A stretch of DNA of 64,000 bases, taken from positions 186,001 to 250,000 of the forward strand of contig NZ_AVGG01000002.1 of the NCBI RefSeq assembly GCF_000498535.1, in the 5' to 3' direction. Of this stretch, positions 1 to 7,409 are shown one piece after another; within the stretch, counting starts at the first letter, position 1; each line of letters starts with the position of its first letter. The notes below the pieces were generated by a model, which was not told where the DNA came from, ran no database searches, and worked only from the letters and a program-made list of their open reading frames with translations. Source of the stretch: Flavobacterium limnosediminis JC2902 (GTDB lineage Bacteria > Bacteroidota > Bacteroidia > Flavobacteriales > Flavobacteriaceae). Made by a program: the position numbers and the translations under genes.

Positions 1-123
1 ATTACGGTCACGGGTTACACCGCTCACCGAGTCAACGATAGCTTCTCTTCTTTGGATTAACCTGTTAAAAAAGGTTGATTTCCCTACATTCGGACGTCCT
101 ACAATGGCTACGATATTATTCAT
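1..123 (-). CDS. der: GTPase Der (EngA), 5' end only
   Basis: The first 41 codons of a minus-strand gene that runs off the left edge. The peptide opens with [20 protein letters not shown], the P-loop (G1, GRPNVGKS) of the first GTPase domain of Der, and continues through the switch I region ending GVTRDRN. Der is a double-GTPase needed for maturation of the 50S subunit. It lies downstream of era on the same strand, another ribosome-assembly GTPase. The missing part (second G domain and KH-like domain) cannot be judged here. Confidence 0.9.
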   Translation of the reverse strand, partial: MNNIVAIVGRPNVGKSTFFNRLIQRREAIVDSVSGVTRDRN

Positions 124-167
124 TTTCTGCTAATTTGGTGCAAAGTTAGATTATTTATTTGATATGA

Positions 168-280
168 AGCTTGTTCCCGCTATCCGCTGTATCTTTTTGC
201 CACTCGCCACCCTGCTTAAAACGGGTTCGGCTAAGGCAAAAAGGATGCCGCTTCTCCCGATAGCTATCGGGACGGGGCTA
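168..280 (-). repeat. Structured intergenic repeat, copy A
   Basis: Read on the minus strand this has the same plan as 4929-5013 and 59586-59685: an AGCCCCG head, here followed by the perfect 18-base palindrome tcccgatagctatcggga (255-272), then GCGGCATCCTTTTT, a variable stem flanked by CTTTTTGCC/GGCAAAAAG, and a GCGGATAGCGGGAA tail. It fills the gap between era and der. No open frame in it looks coding. Function unknown; see findings. Confidence 0.75.
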
Positions 281-301
281 TTTCAGCTTTTCAGCTCCAG
301 T

Positions 302-1186
302 TTATTTTTGATTGTATCCGAAACGACGCAATTGAAACGCATTGCTTCTCCAGTCTTTGTTGACTTTCACGAACATTTCGATGTGAATCTGTTTTCCGAA
401 GAATTTCTCCAGATCCTGACGGGCTTCTACTCCCACTCTTTTAATTGCCGATCCTTTGTGTCCGATGATGATTCCTTTCTGCGTATCACGTTCCACCATG
501 ATTACCGATTTAATTCGGATGATATCCTCGTCTTCGATAAATTCTTCGGTTTCGATTTCTACGGCATACGGAATTTCCTTGTCGTAATGCAAAAGGATTT
601 TTTCGCGGATGGTTTCATTTACGAAGAAACGTTCCGGTTTATCGGTTAAAGCATCTTTCGGATAATACGCCGGCGATTCCGGAAGCAGTTCCAGGATTCG
701 GTTAAAAACTTCTTTCACGTTGAAGTTCTCTAAAGCGGAAATCGGGAAAAGTTCGGCATTCGGCACTTTTTCTTTCCACAAGTTCACTTGCTCTTCCAAT
801 TGTTCCTGATTGGATTTGTCGATTTTATTCAACAATAACAACACCGGAATTTTGGAATGGATTATTTTATTAAAAAAAGCTTCGTCTTTCAGTTCTTTTT
901 CGCCAACCTCTACCATATATATCAACACATCGGCATCTTCAAACGCTGATTTTACAAAATCCATCATCGAATTTTGCAATTCATAAGCGGGTTTGATGAT
1001 ACCCGGAGTATCTGAAAACAAGACCTGAAAATCCTCTCCGTTCACAATTCCGAGGATACGGTGACGGGTGGTTTGCGCTTTAGAAGTAATGATCGACAGG
1101 CGTTCCCCGACGAAAGCATTCATTAAAGTCGACTTCCCAACATTTGGATTTCCGATGATGTTTACAAAACCTGCTTTGTGTGACAT
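302..1186 (-). CDS. era: GTPase Era
   Basis: 294 residues, the usual length for Era, which binds the 3' end of 16S rRNA during 30S assembly. Visible G motifs: G1 GNPNVGKS (about 12-19), G3 DTPG (59-62), G4 NKID (120-123), G5 ISAL near 149. The C-terminal third is a KH RNA-binding domain with the GHKG loop and the family ending KDWR...LRRFGY. The start MSHKAGFVNIIG gives the normal spacing to the P-loop. der follows downstream on the same strand after a repeat-filled gap of about 180 bases, so the two may be cotranscribed. Confidence 0.96.
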   Translation of the reverse strand: MSHKAGFVNIIGNPNVGKSTLMNAFVGERLSIITSKAQTTRHRILGIVNGEDFQVLFSDTPGIIKPAYELQNSMMDFVKSAFEDADVLIYMVEVGEKELKDEAFFNKIIHSKIPVLLLLNKIDKSNQEQLEEQVNLWKEKVPNAELFPISALENFNVKEVFNRILELLPESPAYYPKDALTDKPERFFVNETIREKILLHYDKEIPYAVEIETEEFIEDEDIIRIKSVIMVERDTQKGIIIGHKGSAIKRVGVEARQDLEKFFGKQIHIEMFVKVNKDWRSNAFQLRRFGYNQK

Positions 1187-1261
1187 AGTAAATAATTTAG
1201 CCTACAAAGGTAGTCATATCAGGTGAATATGCAGAAATAAAAAAAGTTTTTGTTGTTTTTG

Positions 1262-1291
1262 TTGCACGAACGGAATTTCGGTGTACCTTTG
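1262..1291 (+). promoter_or_regulatory. Bacteroidota promoter of the initiator tRNA pair
   Basis: TTG at 1262-1264, a 19-base spacer and TACCTTTG at 1284-1291 match the Bacteroidota consensus TTG-N17-23-TAnnTTTG. Transcription would begin near 1298, a few bases before the first mature tRNA at 1304. This is the clearest promoter in the window. Confidence 0.75.
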
Positions 1292-1303
1292 CACTCGAAA
1301 CAT

Positions 1304-1376
1304 CGCGGGATAGAGCAGTAGGCAGCTCGTCGGGCTCATAACCCGAAGGTCACAGGTTCGAGTCCTGTTCCCGCTA
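1304..1376 (+). tRNA. Initiator tRNA-Met (CAT), copy 1
   Basis: A full cloverleaf: acceptor cgcggga/tcccgct, T arm acagg-ttcgagt-cctgt, anticodon stem tcggg/cccga around loop ctcataa, anticodon CAT at 1337-1339. Two initiator hallmarks are visible: no Watson-Crick pair at 1:72 (C opposite T) and three consecutive G:C pairs in the anticodon stem. CCA is not encoded; the sequence after discriminator A1376 is cta. Confidence 0.95.
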
Positions 1377-1407
1377 CTAAGAATTTATTGAAATTACAAC
1401 CGTACAT

Positions 1408-1480
1408 CGCGGGATAGAGCAGTAGGCAGCTCGTCGGGCTCATAACCCGAAGGTCACAGGTTCGAGTCCTGTTCCCGCTA
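1408..1480 (+). tRNA. Initiator tRNA-Met (CAT), copy 2
   Basis: Identical over the mature tRNA to the copy 104 bases upstream. Identity extends only a few bases outside each tRNA (acat before, ctaagaa after). It carries the same 1:72 mismatch and GGG/CCC anticodon stem. It has no promoter of its own in the 27 bases between the copies, so it is probably processed from the same transcript. Confidence 0.95.
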
Positions 1481-1485
1481 CTAAG

Positions 1486-1515
1486 AAGAGAATCATTTTG
1501 GTTCTCTTTTTTTTT
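1486..1515 (+). terminator. Rho-independent terminator of the tRNA pair
   Basis: A short stem (agagaa/ttctct with neighbouring wobble pairs) around tcattttgg is followed by a run of nine or more T. It lies just past the second tRNA. Confidence 0.6.
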
Positions 1516-1608
1516 AAATAAACCGAAGTGACGTATTTCTTGCATTTCAAGATTTATCCCACTGTTAATCAAAACGTTTCACTAAAGAATTGCTTTAATT
1601 TTTTAATT

Positions 1609-2061
1609 ATGAACACAAAAAAAATTGCTGAATACCGAAAATTATTGGATGTTACAAAAACTGCAACATTAAAAGAACTGAAAACGATTTACAGAAATAG
1701 CATGAAGGAAGACCATCCGGATACTATTGCCGATCCTGTTGAGCGTTTGGCAGCGGAAGAAAGAAGCAAACAAATCATTGAAGCATACCACTTTTTAGTA
1801 AGCATCGCACCGGAAACTCAAGAAAAGGACAAAGACGAATACATCAAAACCACAACAACTTCCAACATTTTAGAATTCTATATGGACAATGGGGTTTTGT
1901 ATATCAGTTTCTTGGACGGAAATCAGTTTGAGTATTTTGGTGTTCCTAAAAACACTTATATCAAAATGATCAATGCGGAATCACCGAACCGTTTTGCAAA
2001 ACGTCATATATTTAATGAATTCACTTACCGCAGCGCCAGTAAATTAGTGGCTGCAGAATAA
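1609..2061 (+). CDS. J-domain plus KTSC-domain protein
   Basis: 150 residues from the ATG at 1609. The frame is open further upstream, but that part overlaps the tRNA terminator region and does not look coding. The N-terminal half is a short DnaJ-like J domain with its HPD signature (KEDHPDTIADP, near 39-41). The C-terminal 60 residues (SNILEFYMDNGVLYISFLDG...FGVPKNTYIKMINAESPNRFAKRHI) match the KTSC domain, named for a lysyl-tRNA synthetase-associated C-terminal segment and of unknown function. J domains normally recruit Hsp70 (DnaK) and stimulate its ATPase; whether this one does is inference. A strong terminator follows, so the gene is probably monocistronic. Confidence 0.8.
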   Translation: MNTKKIAEYRKLLDVTKTATLKELKTIYRNSMKEDHPDTIADPVERLAAEERSKQIIEAYHFLVSIAPETQEKDKDEYIKTTTTSNILEFYMDNGVLYISFLDGNQFEYFGVPKNTYIKMINAESPNRFAKRHIFNEFTYRSASKLVAAE

Positions 2062-2083
2062 CGATTTTCAATTACAATATAAA

Positions 2084-2112
2084 AACCATCAACGAAAGTT
2101 GGTGGTTTTTTT
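2084..2112 (+). terminator. Rho-independent terminator
   Basis: A perfect 10-base stem aaccatcaac/gttggtggtt with a gaaa tetraloop and a T run, 22 bases past the J-domain gene stop. Confidence 0.85.
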
Positions 2113-2311
2113 ATAGTCGTTTATTTCCGAAAAACTTAAAGTTTTCAACCTTTTAAAGACCGGAAACTTTAAAAAACCGTAGTTGAATTTTATTCATTTC
2201 TCCCCTTCACGAACGCTGGTTACATATCGGTATCATTAATTCTTCAGAAATCCGTCATTATTCCCGCCACAACCTAACAACCAAGCGCTAATTACACTAT
2301 CTTCGAAAAAA

Positions 2312-2926
2312 ATGACAATGTCGATAGAACGCAGGGTGAAATTGGTTGAAGAATTATTCGACAAACTGGAACTCGAAATCACCGAGTTTAAAACACAAAC
2401 CAAATTAGGGTGCAATGCCGGCTGCGGAAAATGCTGCAACAACCCCACTATTGAAGCATCCCCGACAGAGTTCTTGCCCTACGCCTTTCATCTTTTTTTA
2501 AACGGCAAAGCCGAAAAGGTCCTGAACGAAATCAACAATCTGGAAACCGCCATCTGCTACAACTATACGCCTCTTTCTGTTTTAGATTCCAGCAAAGGCA
2601 ATTGCAGCAGTTACCCACACCGCGCCTTAATCTGTCGCCTTTTTGGTTTCGGAGCGAGCAGTGATAAATACGGACAACTTCGGCTAGCTACCTGCAAAAT
2701 AATCAAGGAAGAGCAGCAAACGAATTACGATAATTCTACAAACGCCATCAATAATGGGCTCTATGTTCCGGTTTTCACCGATTACTACATGAATCTTTCC
2801 CAAATCGATTTCCGGCTGGGAAACATCATTGTCCCCATCAACAAAGCAATGCAACTTGCCATCGAAGAAGTTTTGCAGTATTACGCATACCGACCGATGC
2901 CGACTGGTTTTGATCATTGTGCTTAA
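2312..2926 (+). CDS. YkgJ-type cysteine-cluster protein
   Basis: 204 residues with the cysteine signature CNAGCGKCCNN near residues 34-43, plus later cysteines (CSSYPHRALICRLFG, ATCK) at the spacing seen in YkgJ/zinc- or iron-chelating (CxxCxxxCC) proteins. Members are thought to bind a metal or Fe-S centre; the reaction is not known. An alternative ATG two codons in (MSIERRVK) is equally plausible. A TATCTTCG box at 2298-2305 ends only six bases before the ATG, so a nearly leaderless mRNA is possible, but no TTG is correctly placed upstream. No signal peptide, so cytoplasmic. Confidence 0.75.
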   Translation: MTMSIERRVKLVEELFDKLELEITEFKTQTKLGCNAGCGKCCNNPTIEASPTEFLPYAFHLFLNGKAEKVLNEINNLETAICYNYTPLSVLDSSKGNCSSYPHRALICRLFGFGASSDKYGQLRLATCKIIKEEQQTNYDNSTNAINNGLYVPVFTDYYMNLSQIDFRLGNIIVPINKAMQLAIEEVLQYYAYRPMPTGFDHCA

Positions 2927-3043
2927 CGAAATCCCCTTTTAAAAAAACGCATCATTTTTCAATGGTTTTCACTGGAAAAACCAATGCTTTTTTGTTCCGT
3001 GTATTTTTGTTAAATTTGAAAACAACCAAAAACAAAATATTTT

Positions 3044-3532
3044 ATGGAATTCAACTTCGTAGCAGTATTGGTGGCCGCTCTGGTTACTTTGCTTGTCGGG
3101 TTTGTATGGTACAACCCTAAAGTTTTCGGAACCATCTGGATGAACGAATCCGGAATGACCGAAGAAAAAGCCAAACAAGGAAATATGTTGAAAATTTTCG
3201 GCTTAACCATTTTCTACTCCTTCATGCTTGCCTTTATAATGCCAGCTCTTACGGTTCATCAAATGGGCGCATTAGGTATGATTGGCGGACCGGAATTTGT
3301 TAACAAAGCACTTCCTTCTTATGCTGCATTTATGGCCGATTACGGGGATACTTTCCGCACCTACCAGCACGGGGCCCTTCACGGATTCATGTCCGGTGTT
3401 TTCTTAGCATTACCAATTACCTGTATTAACGGTTTATTTGAACAAAAATCATGGAAATACATGCTGATCAATGCCGGTTACTGGATAGTCTCAATGACGA
3501 TTATGGGCGCTGTCGTTTGCCGATGGATCTAA
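3044..3532 (+). CDS. DUF1761 integral membrane protein
   Basis: 162 residues with four predicted membrane spans: about 5-23 (FVAVLVAALVTLLVGFVWY), 50-68 (IFGLTIFYSFMLAFIMPAL), 108-127 (HGFMSGVFLALPITCINGLF) and 140-160 at the C-terminus. The YNPKVFGTIWM and HGALHGFMSG segments are characteristic of the DUF1761 family, whose function is unknown. A TATTTTTG -7-like box lies at 3002-3009 without a clear TTG partner. The gene ends in a terminator. Confidence 0.8.
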   Translation: MEFNFVAVLVAALVTLLVGFVWYNPKVFGTIWMNESGMTEEKAKQGNMLKIFGLTIFYSFMLAFIMPALTVHQMGALGMIGGPEFVNKALPSYAAFMADYGDTFRTYQHGALHGFMSGVFLALPITCINGLFEQKSWKYMLINAGYWIVSMTIMGAVVCRWI

Positions 3533-3556
3533 AAATTAACATTTTATTATATCGTA

Positions 3557-3586
3557 ATCGCTCTACATTTGTGGAGCGATTTTTTT
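3557..3586 (+). terminator. Terminator hairpin touching the next gene's start
   Basis: A 10-base stem atcgctctac/gtggagcgat (one wobble), loop attt, then tttttt. It ends the DUF1761 transcript, yet lies only four bases before the GTG start at 3591, so readthrough or attenuation could feed the next gene. Confidence 0.75.
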
Positions 3587-3590
3587 CTTT

Positions 3591-4739
3591 GTGAAACAGT
3601 CTTACCATTATAAAATCTATTCTTCCGTTGCAGAACTCCCTGAATCATGGGACACCTTGTCTGTTTCCAACATTTTCCTTTCGGGAGATTATTTGAAAGT
3701 GATGGATAATTCGGCACCAAAGAACATGATTTGCCATTACATCGGATTATTTAAAGACGATGAACTGACAGGCATTGCGCTTTCCCAATTTCTGGACCTG
3801 AATCTGGTGAGTTCTTTTGGGGAACGCGACACGTGCATTAAAACATCAGTCCGCAATTTCGTATTCCGAAACTTCACTTCACATGTTTTATTTGTGGGCA
3901 ACAACATGCTCACAGGTCAGAACGCCTATATTTTTTCAGAAAATTTACCCGCAAAAGAAGGCATTTCACTGCTGCATAAGGCGGTAAAAGAACTCCAAAC
4001 CAACTTTAAAAAGCAGGGTAAAAAAATCCACCTTACCACTTTTAAGGATTTCTTTACCGATGAAAAAGTTGTTTTAGAGGCTTCCGAATTCCATTCGTTT
4101 TACAAATTCTCGACCCAGCCCAACATGATTTTCCCGATAGCAGAAAACTGGAAATCCGAAGACGATTATGTGGCAGCGCTGAGTAAAAAATACCGCGATC
4201 AATACAAAAGAGCACATAAGAAACTGGACGGTATTGAAAAGCGGAAAATGCCCTTAGCGGAAATTGAGCAACACAACGCAACGATTCACAACTTATACAT
4301 GAATGTGGCCCGAAATGCGCCGTTCAACACTTTCTTCTTAGCGGAGAACCATTTTTACGAACTAAAAAAACAACTGGGACACAACTTCCTTTTTTACGGC
4401 TATTTCCTCGAAGACAAACTCATCGGTTTTAACACCCTTATTAAAAACGGAGCCACCATTGATACTTATTTTCTTGGGTATGACGACGAACACCAGCGCG
4501 AAATGATGGTGTACCTGAACATGCTGTACGATATGATTAAGTATTCGATCAAGAAACAATACAAGGAAATTATTTTTGCCCGAACGGCTTTGGAAATCAA
4601 AAGTTCTGTGGGCGCCAAACCTCATGAAATGGTAGGCTTCATACAACATTCCAATCCGTTGATTAACCGGTTTGCTGGGAAAATTTTCAAATCGCTTGAG
4701 CCGGAAACGGTATGGCAGGAACGGAATCCTTTTAAGTAG
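3591..4739 (+). CDS. GNAT/FemAB-like acyltransferase-fold protein
   Basis: 382 residues from a GTG start. Two halves resemble the tandem GNAT folds of FemAB/BioF2-like transferases: an N-terminal half with AELPESWDTLSVSNIFLSGDYL and a C-terminal half with FLFYGYFLEDKLIGFNTLIKN, YFLGYDDEHQ and KQYKEIIFARTALEIKSSVGA, the usual strand-helix pattern of an acyl-CoA or aminoacyl-tRNA binding fold. Substrate unknown. No signal peptide or membrane span. I chose GTG because no ATG occurs in frame before conserved-looking sequence; codon 1 sits just past a terminator hairpin. Peptidoglycan or lipid-linked substrates are possible but not shown. Confidence 0.65.
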   Translation: MKQSYHYKIYSSVAELPESWDTLSVSNIFLSGDYLKVMDNSAPKNMICHYIGLFKDDELTGIALSQFLDLNLVSSFGERDTCIKTSVRNFVFRNFTSHVLFVGNNMLTGQNAYIFSENLPAKEGISLLHKAVKELQTNFKKQGKKIHLTTFKDFFTDEKVVLEASEFHSFYKFSTQPNMIFPIAENWKSEDDYVAALSKKYRDQYKRAHKKLDGIEKRKMPLAEIEQHNATIHNLYMNVARNAPFNTFFLAENHFYELKKQLGHNFLFYGYFLEDKLIGFNTLIKNGATIDTYFLGYDDEHQREMMVYLNMLYDMIKYSIKKQYKEIIFARTALEIKSSVGAKPHEMVGFIQHSNPLINRFAGKIFKSLEPETVWQERNPFK

Positions 4740-4856
4740 TAGTCAGTTTACAGTCGCGGTCTCAGTTTACAGTCTCAATCACAGCCACAGCGCATAACTA
4801 AAAAACCTCGATGAAAACCTAAAGCGGTTAACTCGCCCTGATTCATCGGCATCTTT

Positions 4857-4891
4857 CAGACCTGACAGGTTTTTAAAACCTGTCAGGTCTG
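4857..4891. repeat. Perfect 35-base palindrome
   Basis: 17-base arms cagacctgacaggtttt and its exact complement flank a single T. A degraded copy of one arm (acctgacaggttttaaaaac) occurs at 17298-17317. It lies between convergent genes and lacks a proper T-tail, so it looks like a dispersed palindromic repeat that may also stop transcription from both sides. Confidence 0.8.
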
Positions 4892-4928
4892 AACAAAAAC
4901 CTTCAAAGAATGCCTAAAGTGATTAACT

Positions 4929-5013
4929 AGCCCCGATGGGAGAGGAAATCCTTTTTATTGGGAGATTGCTTCGCAAGCTCCCAATAAAAAGATTGGAACG
5001 GACAGCGGGAAAA
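4929..5013 (+). repeat. Structured intergenic repeat, copy B
   Basis: AGCCCCGAT head, GAGGAAATC, then a hairpin with perfect 14-base arms (ctttttattgggag at 4951-4964, its complement at 4978-4991) enclosing ttgc-ttc-gcaa, then GATTGGAACGGACAGCGGGAAAA. Same order of blocks as 168-280 (minus strand) and 59586-59685. Confidence 0.8.
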
Positions 5014-5052
5014 GGGTTTATTCTCCTCCCGAACGTTTCGCTTCAAAAATCA

Positions 5053-6957
5053 TTAAAGGGCATCAATTTCACCCTGTACTTTTTCCCAGTCTTCCAACAA
5101 CTGGTCTAAATCTTTCTTTTTCTTCTCGTAGGCCGCAAAAAACTTTGCGTCTTCAATATGTTTGTCGTAATTCGACGCCAAGGCTTTATCGTCGTTCTGA
5201 ATGTCTTTTTCCAATTGCTGGATCTGACTTTCTATTTTACTTAATCGGTTTTGAAGCGACTTGTTTCTTTTCTGCTCTTCGTAAGACAGTGACTTGTCCT
5301 GTTTTTGGGTTTCCTTCACCACATCTTTCTTCTCTACTTCTCGCATGTTTTCCATTTTGCGTTGTTCCAAGAAGAAATTGATATCGCCCAGATATTCTTT
5401 GATCTTCTGATCTTTGAATTCGTATACGATATTTGACATACCCTGAAGGAAGTCACGGTCGTGAGACACCAGCAGCAAAGTCCCTTCATATTGCTGTAAA
5501 GCAGCTTTTAAGACGTTTTTAGACTTAATATCCAAGTGATTCGTCGGCTCATCCATCACAAGCACATTGATGGGCTGTAACAACAATTTACACAACGCCA
5601 AACGGTTTCTTTCGCCTCCGGAAAGCACTTTTACCTTTTTCTCAACATCGTCTCCTCGGAACAGGAACGAGCCTAACATGTCGCGCACTTTCGAACGATT
5701 GGAGTCGGTTGCGGCTTCCACCATGGTTTCCAATAACGTGATTTCGCCGTCAAGATATTCCGCCTGATTTTGGGCAAAGTAACCCAATTGGACATTGTGC
5801 CCTAATTTTATGTTTCCGCCGTATTCGAATTCGTTTACGATAGCTTTCATAAAAGTAGACTTCCCTTGTCCGTTCTGACCTACGAAAGCGATTTTGCTTC
5901 CGCGTTCCACCAACAGGTTGATATCTTTTAAAATCGTTTTCTCACCATAAGCTTTGGTTACCTGTTCGGCTTCCACCACCACACGTCCGGGCGTAACGGA
6001 AACCGGGAACGAAATGTTCATTACCGAGTTATCATCTTCGTCCACTTCGATACGCTCGACCTTATCCAATTTCTTGATTAAGGATTGCGCCATGGAAGCC
6101 TTGGAAGCTTTGGCACGGAATTTCTCGATTAACTTTTCGGTTTCTTCGATTTTCTTAGCCTGATTTTTTTGTGTCGCCAATTGCTTTTCACGGATTTCCT
6201 GACGCAAGACCAAATATTGTGAATACGGTTTATTGAAATCGTATGCCTTACCCAAAGAAATTTCAATAGTTCGGTTAGTTACATTGTCCAGGAACATTTT
6301 ATCGTGGGAAACAATCACCACAACTCCGGGGAACGTGCGCAGAAAACCTTCCAACCAGATGATACTTTCAATATCCAGGTGGTTCGTTGGCTCATCCAGC
6401 AATAATATATCGTTACTTTGAAGTAATAATTTTGCCAATTCGATACGCATACGCCAACCTCCCGAAAACGTATCGGTCTGGTTGTTGAACTCTTCGCGTT
6501 TGAAACCTAATCCTAAAAGAATTTTTTCGGTTTCACCTACGTAATTGTATCCCCCTAAAATTTCATAATGATGAGTAACATCGCTTAATTGTTCGATCAG
6601 TTCTGAATAACTTTCACTTTCGTAATCGGTTCTTGTAGCCAGCTGATGGTTGATTTCATCGATTTTGAGTTCGGCGTGTTTGATTTCTTCGAAAGCCTGA
6701 TAGGCTTCTTCCAAAACCGTTCTGCCTTTTACAAAATCGATATCCTGACGAAGAAAACCTATTTTCACTTCTTTCTCTGTGGCAATACTTCCGGAATCCG
6801 GCTGAATGTCACGCGAAAGAATTTTAAGCATAGTAGATTTTCCGGCTCCGTTTTTACCAACAAGACCAACTCTATCCCCTGCACCCAAACGAAATGTTAC
6901 TTCTTCGAAAAGATAAGTACCACCAAAAGAAACCGATAAATTGTGTATATTAAGCAT
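5053..6957 (-). CDS. ABC-F family ATPase
   Basis: 634 residues, two ABC domains in one chain and no membrane segment. Walker A motifs GKNGAGKST (near 37) and GQNGQGKST (near 363); signature motifs FSGGWRMR and LSGGERNR; Walker B LLLDEPTNHLD and VMDEPTNHLD. An interdomain linker rich in K/E (about 245-305) and a C-terminal coiled coil (about 545-634) resemble Uup/YheS-type members. ABC-F proteins act at the ribosome E site or in ribosome quality control and do not transport. The exact subfamily cannot be fixed by eye. It is convergent with the acyltransferase gene and divergent from the DUF983 gene. Confidence 0.88.
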   Translation of the reverse strand: MLNIHNLSVSFGGTYLFEEVTFRLGAGDRVGLVGKNGAGKSTMLKILSRDIQPDSGSIATEKEVKIGFLRQDIDFVKGRTVLEEAYQAFEEIKHAELKIDEINHQLATRTDYESESYSELIEQLSDVTHHYEILGGYNYVGETEKILLGLGFKREEFNNQTDTFSGGWRMRIELAKLLLQSNDILLLDEPTNHLDIESIIWLEGFLRTFPGVVVIVSHDKMFLDNVTNRTIEISLGKAYDFNKPYSQYLVLRQEIREKQLATQKNQAKKIEETEKLIEKFRAKASKASMAQSLIKKLDKVERIEVDEDDNSVMNISFPVSVTPGRVVVEAEQVTKAYGEKTILKDINLLVERGSKIAFVGQNGQGKSTFMKAIVNEFEYGGNIKLGHNVQLGYFAQNQAEYLDGEITLLETMVEAATDSNRSKVRDMLGSFLFRGDDVEKKVKVLSGGERNRLALCKLLLQPINVLVMDEPTNHLDIKSKNVLKAALQQYEGTLLLVSHDRDFLQGMSNIVYEFKDQKIKEYLGDINFFLEQRKMENMREVEKKDVVKETQKQDKSLSYEEQKRNKSLQNRLSKIESQIQQLEKDIQNDDKALASNYDKHIEDAKFFAAYEKKKKDLDQLLEDWEKVQGEIDAL

Positions 6958-7016
6958 AATTGTGACGAATGTTACATAGGTAAATTCTTAAATGAATTAC
7001 CTTTACATAAAATTTT

Positions 7017-7409
7017 ATGCAAATGTTAAAAAAAGGATCCAAATTAAACAGCATTTTAACAGGAAGTTGTCCAAAATGCCAGGAAGAAAGCATGTATTTG
7101 GATAAAAATCCGTATCATTTATCAAATGCCCTCAAAATGCATGAAACCTGCGGTCATTGTGGTACCCGTTATAAAATAGAACCTTCCTTTTTTTATGGCG
7201 CCATGTATGTGAGTTACGGAGTTGGTATTGCCTTTGGAGTTGCTTCTTTTATAATTACACATTTGTTCCTTGGCGCTAATCTGAAAACTTCCTTTATCGC
7301 CATAATTGCCACCTTGATATCCCTCATGCCAGTGATTATGCGATTATCCCGAAATATCTGGATCAACATCTTCATCCATTACGACAAGAACTGGAAAAGC
7401 GACAAGTAA
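7017..7409 (+). CDS. DUF983 membrane protein with zinc ribbon
   Basis: 130 residues. An N-terminal zinc-ribbon-like knuckle pair (CPKC near 18-21 and CGHCG near 45-49) precedes two hydrophobic spans (about 62-85 and 90-110), the DUF983 layout. Function unknown. A second ATG two codons in (MLKKGSKLNS) is an alternative start. Upstream TACCTTTA (7000-7007 region) resembles a -7 box. The stop abuts the convergent oxidoreductase stop, with no spacer. Confidence 0.82.
   Translation: MQMLKKGSKLNSILTGSCPKCQEESMYLDKNPYHLSNALKMHETCGHCGTRYKIEPSFFYGAMYVSYGVGIAFGVASFIITHLFLGANLKTSFIAIIATLISLMPVIMRLSRNIWINIFIHYDKNWKSDK

Larger units (their letters stand above)
4740..5052. other. Gene-free convergent region packed with repeats
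   Basis: Between two convergent genes. It opens with degenerate copies of cagtttacagtc (4741-4792). Two 25-base near-identical direct repeats (4818-4842 and 4913-4937; pattern cctaaagYgRttaact) are each followed by the head of the structured repeat: the first is truncated (gccctgattcatcggcatcttt), the second is complete copy B. A perfect palindrome sits between them. No coding frame is supported. Confidence 0.7.

Noticed and set aside
164..649. 161-residue plus-strand frame
   Set aside because: It lies antisense to era and runs through repeat copy A; era motifs explain the region.
1336..1572. 78-residue minus-strand frame across the tRNA pair
   Set aside because: It is the antisense of two tRNA genes; translated tRNA repeats often give such false ORFs.
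3591..3610. Idea that the hairpin before the acyltransferase gene is a riboswitch
   Set aside because: It is a simple stem-loop with a T run, with no aptamer-like structure upstream; it fits a terminator of the previous gene.
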